The translations under genes and the position numbers were made by a program. Under the pieces are notes generated by a model. The model made no database searches and was not told the origin of the DNA. It saw only the letters and a program-made list of their open reading frames with translations. Of a DNA stretch of 64,000 bases, positions 1 through 11,756 are shown piece after piece; position 1 is the first letter of the stretch, and every line of letters begins with the position of its first letter. This DNA is from Pagrus major (lineage: Eukaryota; Chordata; Actinopteri; Spariformes; Sparidae). The DNA lies in contig NC_133223.1 of assembly GCF_040436345.1 (NCBI RefSeq), forward strand, positions 20,857,613 to 20,921,612. Reading direction: 5' to 3'.

Positions 1-448
1 ATAAGGTCCCCAGAACACTGTATGAAGCTAGGTGGCAGGGTCGCCACATACAAACAAAGTACAACAGTATGAAATTGTGTTATTAGGTCAGTTTGTTTAT
101 TCAGTTTATTCAGTCATGAAAACAAAGTTTATTTTTTAGTTGAATCAGTCAGTTAGGATCTTTATCTTCTGAAACTACATAGTGCACCTTTAACGTAGGG
201 ACATAAAGTTTGCAGACAGTGTATAATAAAACAGGTAAATGAATGAAACACTTTAAAAGGTTCATTTTTCTTTCTTTTTGTTGCTGGTTATAATAATCCT
301 GGATGGGTGAAGGGGAAGGCTGGAAAGGCAAGAAAATGTTAAAAAAAAAAATATTAGAATAGTAAAAGTGCCAACTATTTATTGAAGCACACTGAGTGCC
401 TCCCCTTAATGAATTCACAAAGGAGATGGAGACAGTGAGCAGATACGT
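1..448. other. Upstream intergenic DNA before mxra5
   Basis: AT-rich sequence with no convincing gene. A short stretch near 170-200 (CATAGTGCACCTTTAA) resembles the end of a dispersed fish repeat seen again near 38520. Confidence 0.4.
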
Positions 449-455
449 TATAAAA
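449..455 (+). promoter_or_regulatory. Possible TATA box upstream of mxra5
   Basis: TATAAAA lies about 590 bases before the first-exon donor. Transcription would then start near 480, giving a 5' leader of roughly 560 bases in exon 1. The motif is common in AT-rich DNA and no start site can be proven from sequence. Confidence 0.25.
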
Positions 456-643
456 TGAGTTTTGGCAAACAGACGGTGTAAAATGAGCTGCGTGCTGCGC
501 GTAAAGTTTTGATTTGAGCAGCATGTAGCGCAGAAACTTGTTCCAGAAAGCCCCTCCTCGGACAAACCCCTCTGCTTTAGCGTCACTCAAAGTTCACTCC
601 AGTCCCCTTTCAGCTCAAACACACACTCACACACATCCACTGT

Positions 644-646
<3 letters not shown>

Positions 647-682
<36 letters not shown>
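647..682. repeat. (AC)18 microsatellite in mxra5 leader
   Basis: A pure dinucleotide run inside the predicted non-coding first exon, preceded by interrupted CA units from 619. Confidence 0.9.
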
Positions 683-689
<7 letters not shown>

Positions 690-763
690 CACGCAGCGCC
701 AGACGCGTTTGCAAACAGCCCGCCTGCCGCTTCCAGCGCTACTTTTCTCTTCAGGAGACGCAC

Positions 764-787
764 AAGAAGAAGAAGAAGAAGAAGAAG
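764..787. repeat. (AAG)8 microsatellite in mxra5 leader
   Basis: A trinucleotide run in the predicted first exon, purine-only on the transcript strand. Confidence 0.85.
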
Positions 788-1608
788 GAGACCTGTTGGA
801 TGTTACTCGGACCGATTTGACACAAGTGTGACTACTTCTCATGTTTTCCCTCGCTCTCTTCAGTGACATCTGATGTGACAACTTTTTTTTTTTTTTCTTT
901 TTCTTTTGGAGAGATCTTCTTTTTCTCATCGTATCAAATCTCCGAACCGCGCAGTTGGATTAATATCAGCATTTGATGGGCGAAATGAATAATTCCGTGA
1001 AATAACTCCTCACTCCTCCGGACCAAAGGATTTCAAGGTAGGTTTCTTATCAAGCACGACTTGCATTTCAATAATCTATTTATCTCGGAAGCTTCTCGCC
1101 GCAGTGCGTAATTCAGACTTTAATATAAACTCCAAGTTGAAAAGCCTCTCGCAGCTACAGTTGGTTTGATGAATCTGAGTGGGTTGAGTGCATCTGTGCG
1201 CCTGTGTGAGATTAGATCAGAAAGAGAAAGAGACGTCTCTGCTTTACTGTTGAGTTCTCCTCTCTTTCCGACATTTATATGGATTTATATGGTGATATAT
1301 CTGTCATTCAATTAACCCATGGGTCAGAGAAGACAGCCCAAAAGGTCTGCTTTGTTTGAGACAGGTGCAATGTGTCAGTGTGGCTCTAATGATAGAGAGT
1401 GTCATGTGTTGTACAGACTGCAAATCCCCGGGAGTTAAATCTGTGTTTTTAGGCTGCATGAATAAAACTGACTTGACTTCTGTGTGTGTGTTTGAGTGTG
1501 TGTGAGTGTGTGTGTGAGAGAGAGACTCCCATCTGGATTTGAGGACATGCCACTCCGCTGCACTTTGCTTCTCTCCCTCACTCCTCACTTCCCTTTTCTC
1601 TCCGGCAG

Positions 1609-1838
1609 TGTTAATCCCAGTGCAGCAGCTTCTCCCTCCGTGGAGTGAAGATGTATCGCAGTGTGTGTGTGTCGGTGGCGCTGCCGACCCTCCTGGTGCT
1701 CACACTTGTGTCGCACATGAGCCAGGCCTGTCCCAGGAGCTGTAACTGCTACCAGGCCAACGAAGTCCACTGTACCTTTCGTTCCCTGTTCACCATACCG
1801 CCTGGCCTGCCTGCACACACACGCCGCATAAACCTTGG
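1609..1838 (+). CDS. mxra5: mxra5 exon 2: ATG, signal peptide and LRR N-terminal cap
   Basis: The ATG is at 1651 after 42 bases of leader. An in-frame GTG lies two codons earlier, but there is no earlier in-frame ATG after the acceptor. The first 26 residues form a hydrophobic signal peptide ending at about SQA|CPRSC. CPRSCNCY and a later HC give the four-cysteine LRRNT pattern. The exon ends in phase 2 at GG|GTAAGAG. Confidence 0.9.
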
Positions 1839-4800
1839 GTAAGAGAATGCATGTAATCATACATAAGGCATATTAAAGGGTAATTCCACCAATTTTACAC
1901 ATTAAAGTGTGTTTACAGGTATTGGGGAGTACTGCTGCATATGTGAAAAAAAAGTAGTATAAAGCCTTTTGTGGCTCCAGAGGAAGCTGCATGTAATCTG
2001 ATAAATTGCCTCCAGTGATGTCCCTCTGTGGCTAAGTTGCATTGTGGGTGATGTAGGCACATTATGGACAGTTTTAAAACAAATGATCAAAATTGTTACA
2101 GCAGAACCCGAGATATCACTTTTTGTTATTCCACTCATTGTTCATCCTTTTCAAAACCTGGTGCCTACGTTACCCACAATGCAACTGAGCTACTGAGTGA
2201 CATCACTGGAGGCAATTTCTCAGACTACACGCTACTTCCTCTGGAGCAACAAGACTTTATACTACTTTTCTTTTTTTCACATTTGCAGTAGTACTCCCCA
2301 AGACCTGTAAACACACTTTAATGTGGAAAATTGGTGAAGTTACCTTTAAAATCGGATTTTCAGTGAGCACAGAGATCATCTACACTACAAAGCTCAAAAT
2401 TTCAACTGTCAGAACAAGAAGAAAAACACATTTTGACTGTTCTTGGCTTCTTCAGGTTCAACAGCATCAGCAGGATCCATGACAGTTCTCTGGCCGGGCT
2501 AAAGAAGGTGGAGCTTCTGATGCTCCACAGCAATGATCTCCATAATCTTCCAGATGGAGTATTCAGAGACATGAAATCACTACAGGTAAAAAGGAAGAAG
2601 AGCAACAACAGCAGGGTTCCCCTATCATTTATGGCTTAGACACAGCACTCAAGCTATTGTTGGCAGCACCTAAGCCAAAGGAATGTAAAATTAACTACAT
2701 GACTTTTCCAAAATCCAGTTGTTGTAGCTGGTCCCCACTGGACTGTCATTCATATAACCATCATTACGATTTTTGGATGTAGTCTAATTATTAACTGGTC
2801 CAGCTTTTCCAACATTTTTACACAGAAATGGTAACAATAATGGTCCAAAATCAAGTGAATGCCATATTTTTTTAAATCAAAAAAGTAAAATTGTCTTTAT
2901 CAAGGACCCCAAAACTAACCGCTGAACTTGTGCACCTTCAGCCTCGATCACACAGAGACTTGTCACTGCAGGTGCGGCCGCTTCAAAAATGCCTTGGAAA
3001 TGCTTGTTTTGGACAAAACAGCATGCTCCAACTCCGCGTCTTGAGCTGAAAAGTTGAACTTAAGAAGCTGCAAGAAAGGAGCCCAGCAGGTGCTCCGTAC
3101 CAAAGGAAAATAACGTTTTTGATATTGCCGTGTTTGGAGCGTGATTATTGGTGTGATCCTCGGGAAAACACTGAACAGCATGTATGGGGGGGATGGAGGA
3201 TGGGGGAGAAGATGGAAGAAACCTCAGGAAGAGCCACAGAGGAGAGATCCCTCTCCCAGGACGGACAGACATGCAATAGACAAAATGATGCATAGACAAC
3301 ATTTAAAAGCTGTGGAGATGATCCTTCAGAACCATCTGCTTCTTCTTGTTTTACTATGGTATCCTGTACCGTCCTCTGTCAAAACAAACTATCGATGCTT
3401 GATTATTAATCATGTAGCTGTTAATGGGGATGATAAAACAGTGTTTCCTCACATATTTAACCTTCGACTCCTTGGAGGGGACGCAGATGTGAAAATCAAA
3501 CCAGGAGCGAGTCTCCACAAACTTTACTTTAATCCCTCTCCAGCCTCCAGCAGAGAACCTGCTTTGTCGCAGAAAGCGCTGCTCTTGAAAGTTTTACATC
3601 TGTAGTACTTGTAGTTTACAGTCTGCATAGCTCTCACACTATGAGAGATGGATAAACCTAAACTGTTTGACAGAACAGATTTCAGCTTTTAATAACAACA
3701 TGTGAAACGCAGAGATTATCAAGATATATTTGTCATCAGGGGTTTAGATGCTACATTGATAAATATGTTTAAATCGTGTGGTGATTCTGTTAGGTTTAAA
3801 TCATTCTGTTCTCATCTTTCAGCACAGTTTTCTAATTTCTGCACGACTTAATGCATAATTTATGTGCCATCAGTCCTTTCGCTGCTCAGTGACAGGAAAC
3901 ACACTGGACATTTTAGCAGCAACCTAAGGGCAGAGTTAGCAGTCCGTGGGGAAGTGATATTACTCAACAAGCAATTGTTCCCTTCATCTCCCAGGCTGAT
4001 GCTGATATATTTGCCATTGTGTGATAATGGGATCCATATTTCCATGTGCTGACATCTTCACGTGCCAGATCTGTCAGCAGCTGGAACTCTTCCAGCTAAG
4101 TAGCCTCCCTGGAGAGCAGATTTATCATAAGCCTCACAGAAACACAATTTCACAACCTGGTTGTCACGGTGCACCCTCTTAAAATTTGGTGGTTTCTCCA
4201 CACATAAGTAGTATAGCATCAGATCCCCTGGAGTCCTCTACTTAGGATCAAGGGCTAAATTTCAAAATTGAAGACCCCCAGTGTTAGAATATCCTTTTAG
4301 TTTTCCCTGCTTTGACCCAATACAGTCACAGCATGAATATACACTTTGGTTATATGCTGTTGGCTTTGCTCTCTTTTTTTACACGTGAGATGGTTTGCTG
4401 CTCAGTATTTCCTCGGAGTGCATCCAGTCAGTTTTGCTTACAAAGTTTTGCTCCCAACTCTTCATCCTCATACCAGTTCCACTTATATCATTTGTCATAA
4501 ATTCAGTTTACAAGCATCTGGTGTCCAGTGATAGACTTATGAACCTAGCGTAGACTTTCTCCATCAGCTTTGAAGTCTGTAATTTAATTGCTCATCTAAT
4601 CTTACTTTTCTTCCCCTCACTCCCATTTCCTCCACCCCCACAGATATTAAAGCTGAGCTACAACAAGCTGAGAGAGATCTCTTCATCTCTGACCTTCTCC
4701 GGCCTGACCTCACTGCTGCGTCTCTACTTGGATCACAACCTCCTCCAGCACATCCACCCCCGGGCCCTGCTCCAGCTGCCTAGCCTAAGGCTGCTACGTC

Positions 4801-7800
4801 TGCAAGGGAACAGGCTGCATCAGCTGCACCCGCACACTCTGTGCACACTGTCCCTCCTGAATACATATTACTTCTCTACGCTCAGGTAAGCTTTAACACT
4901 AAAAGCACAGAATGTTATAACCACAGTTGGGGAAGTTTCGACATTTTGAAAGTTTAGTTTTAACAGTAAGCATATGTACTGCAGCCCTGCCAGCGTTTAT
5001 TTCAGTGAGGACATTAAGGAATGTCAACTTTCTATTGTCTGTAAAGGCTGGACACACATCCAAAGACAATCAACTAAAATTGTATTTTGTCCTCCAGAAG
5101 AGAGGGGACATTACTCATCTGTGCTATAATGACAATCAAAAACATGAAAAACACATTTGAACTGAGTTTGCTTATGACCAAGTAATAGCAAAATATGATT
5201 AAAGTGCAATATGTTTGTCGTTATGTTAAAGATGTCAATGGTCATACAGAGCCTGAAAACCCTCTCCCCCCAGCGGCCCAAAGGTCCTGTGACTGTGGTG
5301 TATACAGCAACACTCCCCCAGTGCTCCCAGTACTATTATAGATAGTATTAATAGTATCTATAATAGGACCGCTAGCTACATGGCTAACTGAGCTAATTTG
5401 CTAATGACACAATTGGCAGCAGTTAGCGGTTCCTTTGTTGATATGCTGCCCCCTATGTCTGGAGTATGAATTCAACAGGTAGACAATTTTTACACTTTGC
5501 AACTTTTAACTGGGGAAATTATCTGCCACACCCGGTAATGTGATTTACTTAATTGACTCCTTTCAAACCCATTGGGCCCCATATTGTATGTTTTGGTGTA
5601 TAAATGATTCATACTTACCAAAAGTTTTGGAATCGGTCCAGTAGATCGCCTCAGCTGGCAGGCTTAAAACGGCTGCATCAGCAGCAAAGGCTGCAATGTC
5701 ATCCTTTGGGGCAACTTTGAACGTCAAAGTCACATTCACCAAAAGTGTTTGTTTTTGCCACTGAGAGGCTGAGGTTGTAATTCTAAGTGTCTGACAACAT
5801 TACAAAAACAATTTCTATAGAGATAGACTTTTTGTTAAAGTGCAGGATCCTTTTGTAACCAGACACACAAGCCTTGTTCAAGGAAGAGCCTAACTCTCTC
5901 TCGTGAGGTGAGTTGTTACCGTTTTTGACTCATCTAAATTGTGAAAATCAATGAAAAAAAAATCAGCCATGACTATGGAAGTAGTTCTTTCTGGCATTTC
6001 CTCAAGGCAAACTACAAAGTCCTCTCTCCAGCTGTGACTCGTGTCCACCGTCGTCTTCCTGCATTAACTCACGTCCCGCAAGCTTTCAGAGTGAAACTTG
6101 GAGGATGGTATTATTTAACTAAAAGGACACTTAGAATAACAACATCAGCCTGTCAGTGGCCAAAACAAACACTTTTAGTGGACGCACCTTTGATGGCCAT
6201 AGTTGCCCCAAAGGATTACAATGCAACTACTGCAGCTGTGTTGCGGCTGCCAGCTGGGGTGATCTACTGGACCGATTCCAAAACCTTCGGTAAATATGAA
6301 TCATTCACACACCAAAGCATCCTAATATAGGGCCCAGGTTTTAAAATACCAGCATTCTTCTTTGAAAAAACCCAACAGGCTGATGAAAAAATTTATTTTT
6401 CTCATATTGGTAATTAGAGAAATAAATAACAAATGGTGAACCTTTGTCTCTTTACCCCTTTTTCCGATCCACTTGTATTACCACTGCAGAGGATTGTATG
6501 AAAATGAAGGTGATGACTGAAATGATAAAAATGATGGATGATTTTCTTACCCCTAACCTGTCACTTCTCACTGCCCACTCCCACTCTTTCATCCTAACCT
6601 CCCTTCCTCCGACTTTGATTCAACCTCTGTGCTCTCCCTCCCCCTCTTCATCTCAATCTTTATGTTATTTTGTTTTTCCTCCTGTAGGCACGTCGACCTA
6701 TCCAACAACAGTCTAACCACTCTGCCCAGAGAGACCTTAGCGACAGCACCTCTGCTGGAGACTCTAGTGCTGCAGGCTAATCCATGGAGCTGTGACTGCA
6801 GGATGAGCTGGTTTTTCACTTGGACTCTGGCTCATCCAGGTGACTGAAACATCTGAAGTATTATTTGTTATCACTTGTTGTTTTGTCTCCTTCTTCCACA
6901 CACATTTCATTGCAGTCATTTGTTGTGACTTTGAGCCAGTTTAAATCAGGCAGAGGTGCAGAAATGTGGTTGCCAAAGGAAAAGAAATAGACAAGGAGAT
7001 ACGGTGAGAAGGCACACTGGGAATGGATTTTAATACAGAGGACTCATTTGTTGATAATTCTAGTCTATAAGCAGTCTAAGAACTCCAATAAAGTATGTTA
7101 TCTCCAGCCAGAAGATACAGAAATGGGCTAAATGTCTATTACATCTGGTTTTGTTATCTTGATACCTCTGACATCGCTCCACCTGCTTCTTATGACACAC
7201 TCCTCTCCATTCCCCCACATTTTCTATATCTCCTCCAGCCTCCCTTGTGGCTGTTATTGAGATGTGAAAGAAGGCTGGACCGTGAAATGTGTCTCATTGA
7301 TATGCCAGACTTAACCTGCCATGACTAATCCATGATGACAGCATTGATGTGTGCCGGCAGTTGAAATATAGGCTGATTGCTGCGTAATAATGAAGTGACG
7401 CATATTTCTGATTTACGAGCAGATGAAGTAACCATACCTAATTAGTAAGAGATATAAAGGGTAATGAATGCTTAAGAAGAGCTGGCATGACTAATATATG
7501 ACACCGCTAATATGTGCAGATAGCTGAAATGTGCACTAATATGTTTGTATGGTTGCTATGATCTATCACAGTTGATATGCAAGAGACGGAAACAGCTGCC
7601 GTTTATGATACCATTTTCTCTGTCTCTCTTTTTCAATTAGGCTTAATGAAATGTCCCGGTGGCCCTCAGTGTCCAATCTGTGGCTCGCCTGATTCCCTCC
7701 AAGGGCAGGGTTTGCTTGAGCAGACTGACCTACCGTGCACCTCGCCTGTCATCCCTTCCCCTGGAAGAGACACACCTTTGGAGACAGAGATCAGTGAAAT

Positions 7801-10800
7801 CCAATCAACTGAATACTTCAGAAAGCCTTTGGGGTTGGCCTCTCTGGGTCTGTCTGACCAACAGGGGAACAGTGTTGATCTGATTTGCAACATCACTCAC
7901 TCTTCTGACTCCAAGGATATTGCTCCCCCTCCAGATCTCTCCATGTCCTCCTCGTCTCCTCTACCCCTTGCTCTGTCACTCTCCCTGGAGTGCCCTGTGG
8001 AGAGACACAGCTATGAGAAACTTTGGAGGATCCTGGCTTACTACAGTGAGACTGCAGTTCAACTGGGGAGGGAGATCATGCTGAGTAAAGCCCCAGCATT
8101 GGCCTACCGCTACAGGCAGACAGCAGAGACAGACGGATATTATCACACTGGAGTCAAAGCTTCTGTTAAAGTCAGACCTCAGTGGTTGCTACAGCCAGCC
8201 ATTAGCATTCAGCTAAACAGAGCGCAGTCTAACGGACACAAAGTTCAACTAATATACTCAACAAGAGTTTCAGTTCATCCTGACCCTACCTCTCAACCCT
8301 CAACATCCTCCCCAACCTCTCACCCATGGGTGCTGATTTCGACTAATCAAGCAACCCCAGCATTGGCAGCAGCAGCAGGCAGTAAGGTGGAGCTACCATG
8401 CCCTCTTCTTAGCTCTGCGAACCCCAGAGTAGAGTGGATTCTCCCAGATGGATCCAAGCACATCTCCCCCTCCAACAGCCTAGATGGTCGGCTACTAGCC
8501 ACAACCTCTGGCTTACTTCTAAACAAAGTGCAGCTCTCAGATTCTGGGGTCTACTACTGTATAGCCCGGGCTGGCAGGGATGTAGATGTTCTCCCCCTGC
8601 GCCTGGCTGTAGAGGAGTCCTCCGTTCCGCCTTCAGGAGAGCAAGTGGGACCTCCTGTCACTGGGACAGTTGGAGCGCCTGTCAGTCTGTCCTGCATGGC
8701 CTCTGGTTCACCAGTGCCTCATATGAGTTGGGTGTTACCTGATGGAAACATAGTACGGCGAGGATTAGCTGTATCAGGTGGGCTCACTTTACAATCAAAT
8801 GGAAGTCTATTTCTACCTAACCCTTCTCGGAGGGATGCTGGTCATTACCGCTGCATTGCTGTCAACCAGTATGGTAGTGACTCTCTGTCAATGCAGCTGG
8901 AACTATACTCACGACATCCCCCTCCACTTAGGACTTCTTTTCCCAGAGGACCACAGTCAGCCGCTGGCCGGTCAACCAAGATACGAGCTCCGTTACTCCA
9001 TCAGTTGGAGGAAGGATCGGGGGATGAAGGGGAAGAAGAAGAAGAAGAAGAAGAAGAGAGAACTATTATTGGCAACAGGAGGCGTCCAAGACCTCTCCAA
9101 CCTTCACCAAACAGACGTTATCCAATCGGAAACCCCAGAAGACGTGGGCCTGTGAGAGAAGGACCCCTGAGAAGAGGAGGCGCTCCTGTATCACCCACTG
9201 ACCAGAGAAGAAACCGCTTTGAGAACAGACACAGAGTGACCACAAACAAACAAAGGCTAGACCCTCAGAAATGGGCTGACCTCCTGGCTAAGATCCGACA
9301 AAAGACTGCTCAAAGTAATAACAGCCAGCCCATTGCAGCAGGAAAGCCCACAGCTGAACCGGTGGGATTAGGCAAAGAAGAAGACATTGGAAGACATGAC
9401 GGAGATGATGATATGGAGAGAGGTAGAGCTGTGGGAGCAGGGGTGGAAGCAGAAACCGAAGGATCATCTGTTGATGACTCTGAGCTCCGAGAGGAAGACC
9501 TGCAGCCCATTCACCCCGTTCAAGAGACAATACCAGACACTGAAACAAACACAGAGATAACGAAAGAGACGGAGAAGTCAACAGAAACACCAACAGATAT
9601 AGAGAACGAGGCAGAAACACCCATACAGACAGAGAAAGCAGGTCCACAGACACAGACAGTGACAAACCTAGAGACACGGAAAGAACCAGTCACATCTAAG
9701 CCAATCTCAGGAGCAAACAAAATTGCCTCAAAACCAGGTGAAGGAGATGAGCGAGAAGCAACCCCAAACCCATCGACAATCAGGCCTCAGAATCCCCGTC
9801 AGGGACTCTTCCCTAATTTGGTTCCAAACTCCCGGCCTCAAAGCCCTTGGAACTCTCGCAGGAGGATCGGACAGCGAAGACGAATCAACAGACCCAGGGG
9901 GCGACCTTTGAATCCACCGAGACCTCTCCCTGACCCTACGAACCCGAGGTCACAAGCTACAACACCTGATACGACCACGGCTCAAATTGATATATCATCA
10001 CTGGCATCAACAAGCACATCTCCAGCTATTTTATTGACTCAGAGTGACCATATTAGGAATGGAGTGTCGCTGACTCCCCCTGCTTCTAACACTCTTGGTA
10101 TCTCCACTTTAAAATCAGCCTCCCCCTCACAGACTCCCTCTTCTTTTTCCTTCACCTCATTATCCACCTCTCGCACAAAGACACACATGATGACTCACTC
10201 GGCCAACATCCCAGACGCTGCAGAGTCCACTCTCTCCAACACACCGACACCATCACCCACTCAGTCTGATACTGTAGTTGCACACACAGATGTGGCAGAC
10301 ACAGACGGCAGGACGAATACACATGGCATACAGACACACACAGAAACACACACAGCCTTAGGCAAACATGTTGATAGACCCCTGAGCAAACATAGCGAAG
10401 AGCTGGAGAGGAATTTGTTGGGTGTACCATATGTGTCCCACTCTTCCGTTTCTGTCTCGCCCACTCTCTCCTCCACTGCCTCCTCGACTACTGCAAAAAT
10501 CACAACAACTCCTTCAACTACTCCCAAGAGCACTCAGTATACTAGTTCTCCTACTACATCTACTGCTACTACTATACTTCCTACTACAACAACTACTCCT
10601 ATGACTACAAGTCCCACCATGTCTACGACAACTACCATGATTATTCCAACATCTAGCACTACCAGAAGTACTACGACTAGTCTTGCCTCTACCACTACTA
10701 CTACCACAACTCCTCCTCATACATCTACTATTCCCACTACTACTACTACTCCTACTACTACGACTACTACTACTACTACTTCAACAAGCCCTTCTACTAC

Positions 10801-11684
10801 GACTACTACTACGACTACTACTACAGCTCCCATTCTTACATCTACTACTCCCACTACTATTACTACTACTCTTTCAACTAGCCCTTCTACTACTTTTCCT
10901 GCTACCACTACTGCTACTAGTACTACAGTTTCATTCAAAGCTATTCCCACAACTACTAAACCCACTACTACTACTACTACTACTACTTCTGCTACAAATA
11001 CAACTACTATTCCTACTACTAGTACTAGAATTACCATCTCAGCCAAGACTACCACTACAAGGTCAGCTACACCCAGTACACCTACTACTACTACCACAGC
11101 GACATCAACAAGCACCGCAGCATCATCCAGAGAGAGGCCGAGTGTTGGCCAAGTTGACCCCAGAGGGAGGCCTGTTTCTGGGGCTCCAACCCAGAGTCGA
11201 CCCCATACTGACTGGAAGAACCCTGGAGCTAATTCTATCCCCGACTCACACAGCAGCAGGCCAAACTGGCCGCCCTCCCCTCCGCTTCCTGCCGCCCCTG
11301 GGGTGAGTTCAAATTGATTTAAATAATAAAGTGTTGCTATTTTCTGGATGCTTTCACCCAATATGGGTCTTAAAGGAAGCACATACATTATGGCAAGAGT
11401 TAGAGCCAAGCCTAGGCAATAATTTGTTCTTTATTTGTTAATTTAATTGCTAATTTATTTAATGATTCCCTATTTTTCTGCTTCCAGTCATTCATTCTAT
11501 TAGTCTTTTTCTTTAAATGCAGTCTTAAATGTACTTTGCAGTTCATATATAAAGCTATTTCTCTTTGTTGTCAGCTAAGTGGAACTCAAATTAACATTTC
11601 TTTTCTAAGTGAGTGCTGGCCCAGAAAATAGAAAATAACAACACACACACACAGGCACGCGGCACGCACGCACGCAAGCGAGCA

Positions 11685-11756
<72 letters not shown>

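Larger units (their letters stand above)
480..1037 (+). other. mxra5: mxra5 non-coding first exon (5' UTR), approximate start
   Basis: A strong donor (AAG|GTAGGT) ends at 1037 and is followed by a 571-base intron whose acceptor (CTCCGGCAG at 1600-1608) opens the ATG exon, so the region before 1037 is best read as a non-coding leader exon. It contains an AC microsatellite, an AAG run and a T run. The 5' end is a guess from the TATA-like motif; the 3' end is well supported. Confidence 0.5.

Noticed and set aside
3141..3605. 154-codon open frame in mxra5 intron 3
   Set aside because: No recognisable domain, no matching splice phases, and flanking exons 3 and 4 join perfectly without it.
5941..6330. 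129-codon open frame
   Set aside because: It runs across the centre and right arm of the intron-4 foldback element and has no known domain.
10717..11409. 230-codon Val-rich open frame on the minus strand (and a 207-codon Leu-rich + frame at 10683-11306)
   Set aside because: Both are shadows of the ACT/ACA repeat in the mxra5 mucin region; their composition is purely repeat-derived.
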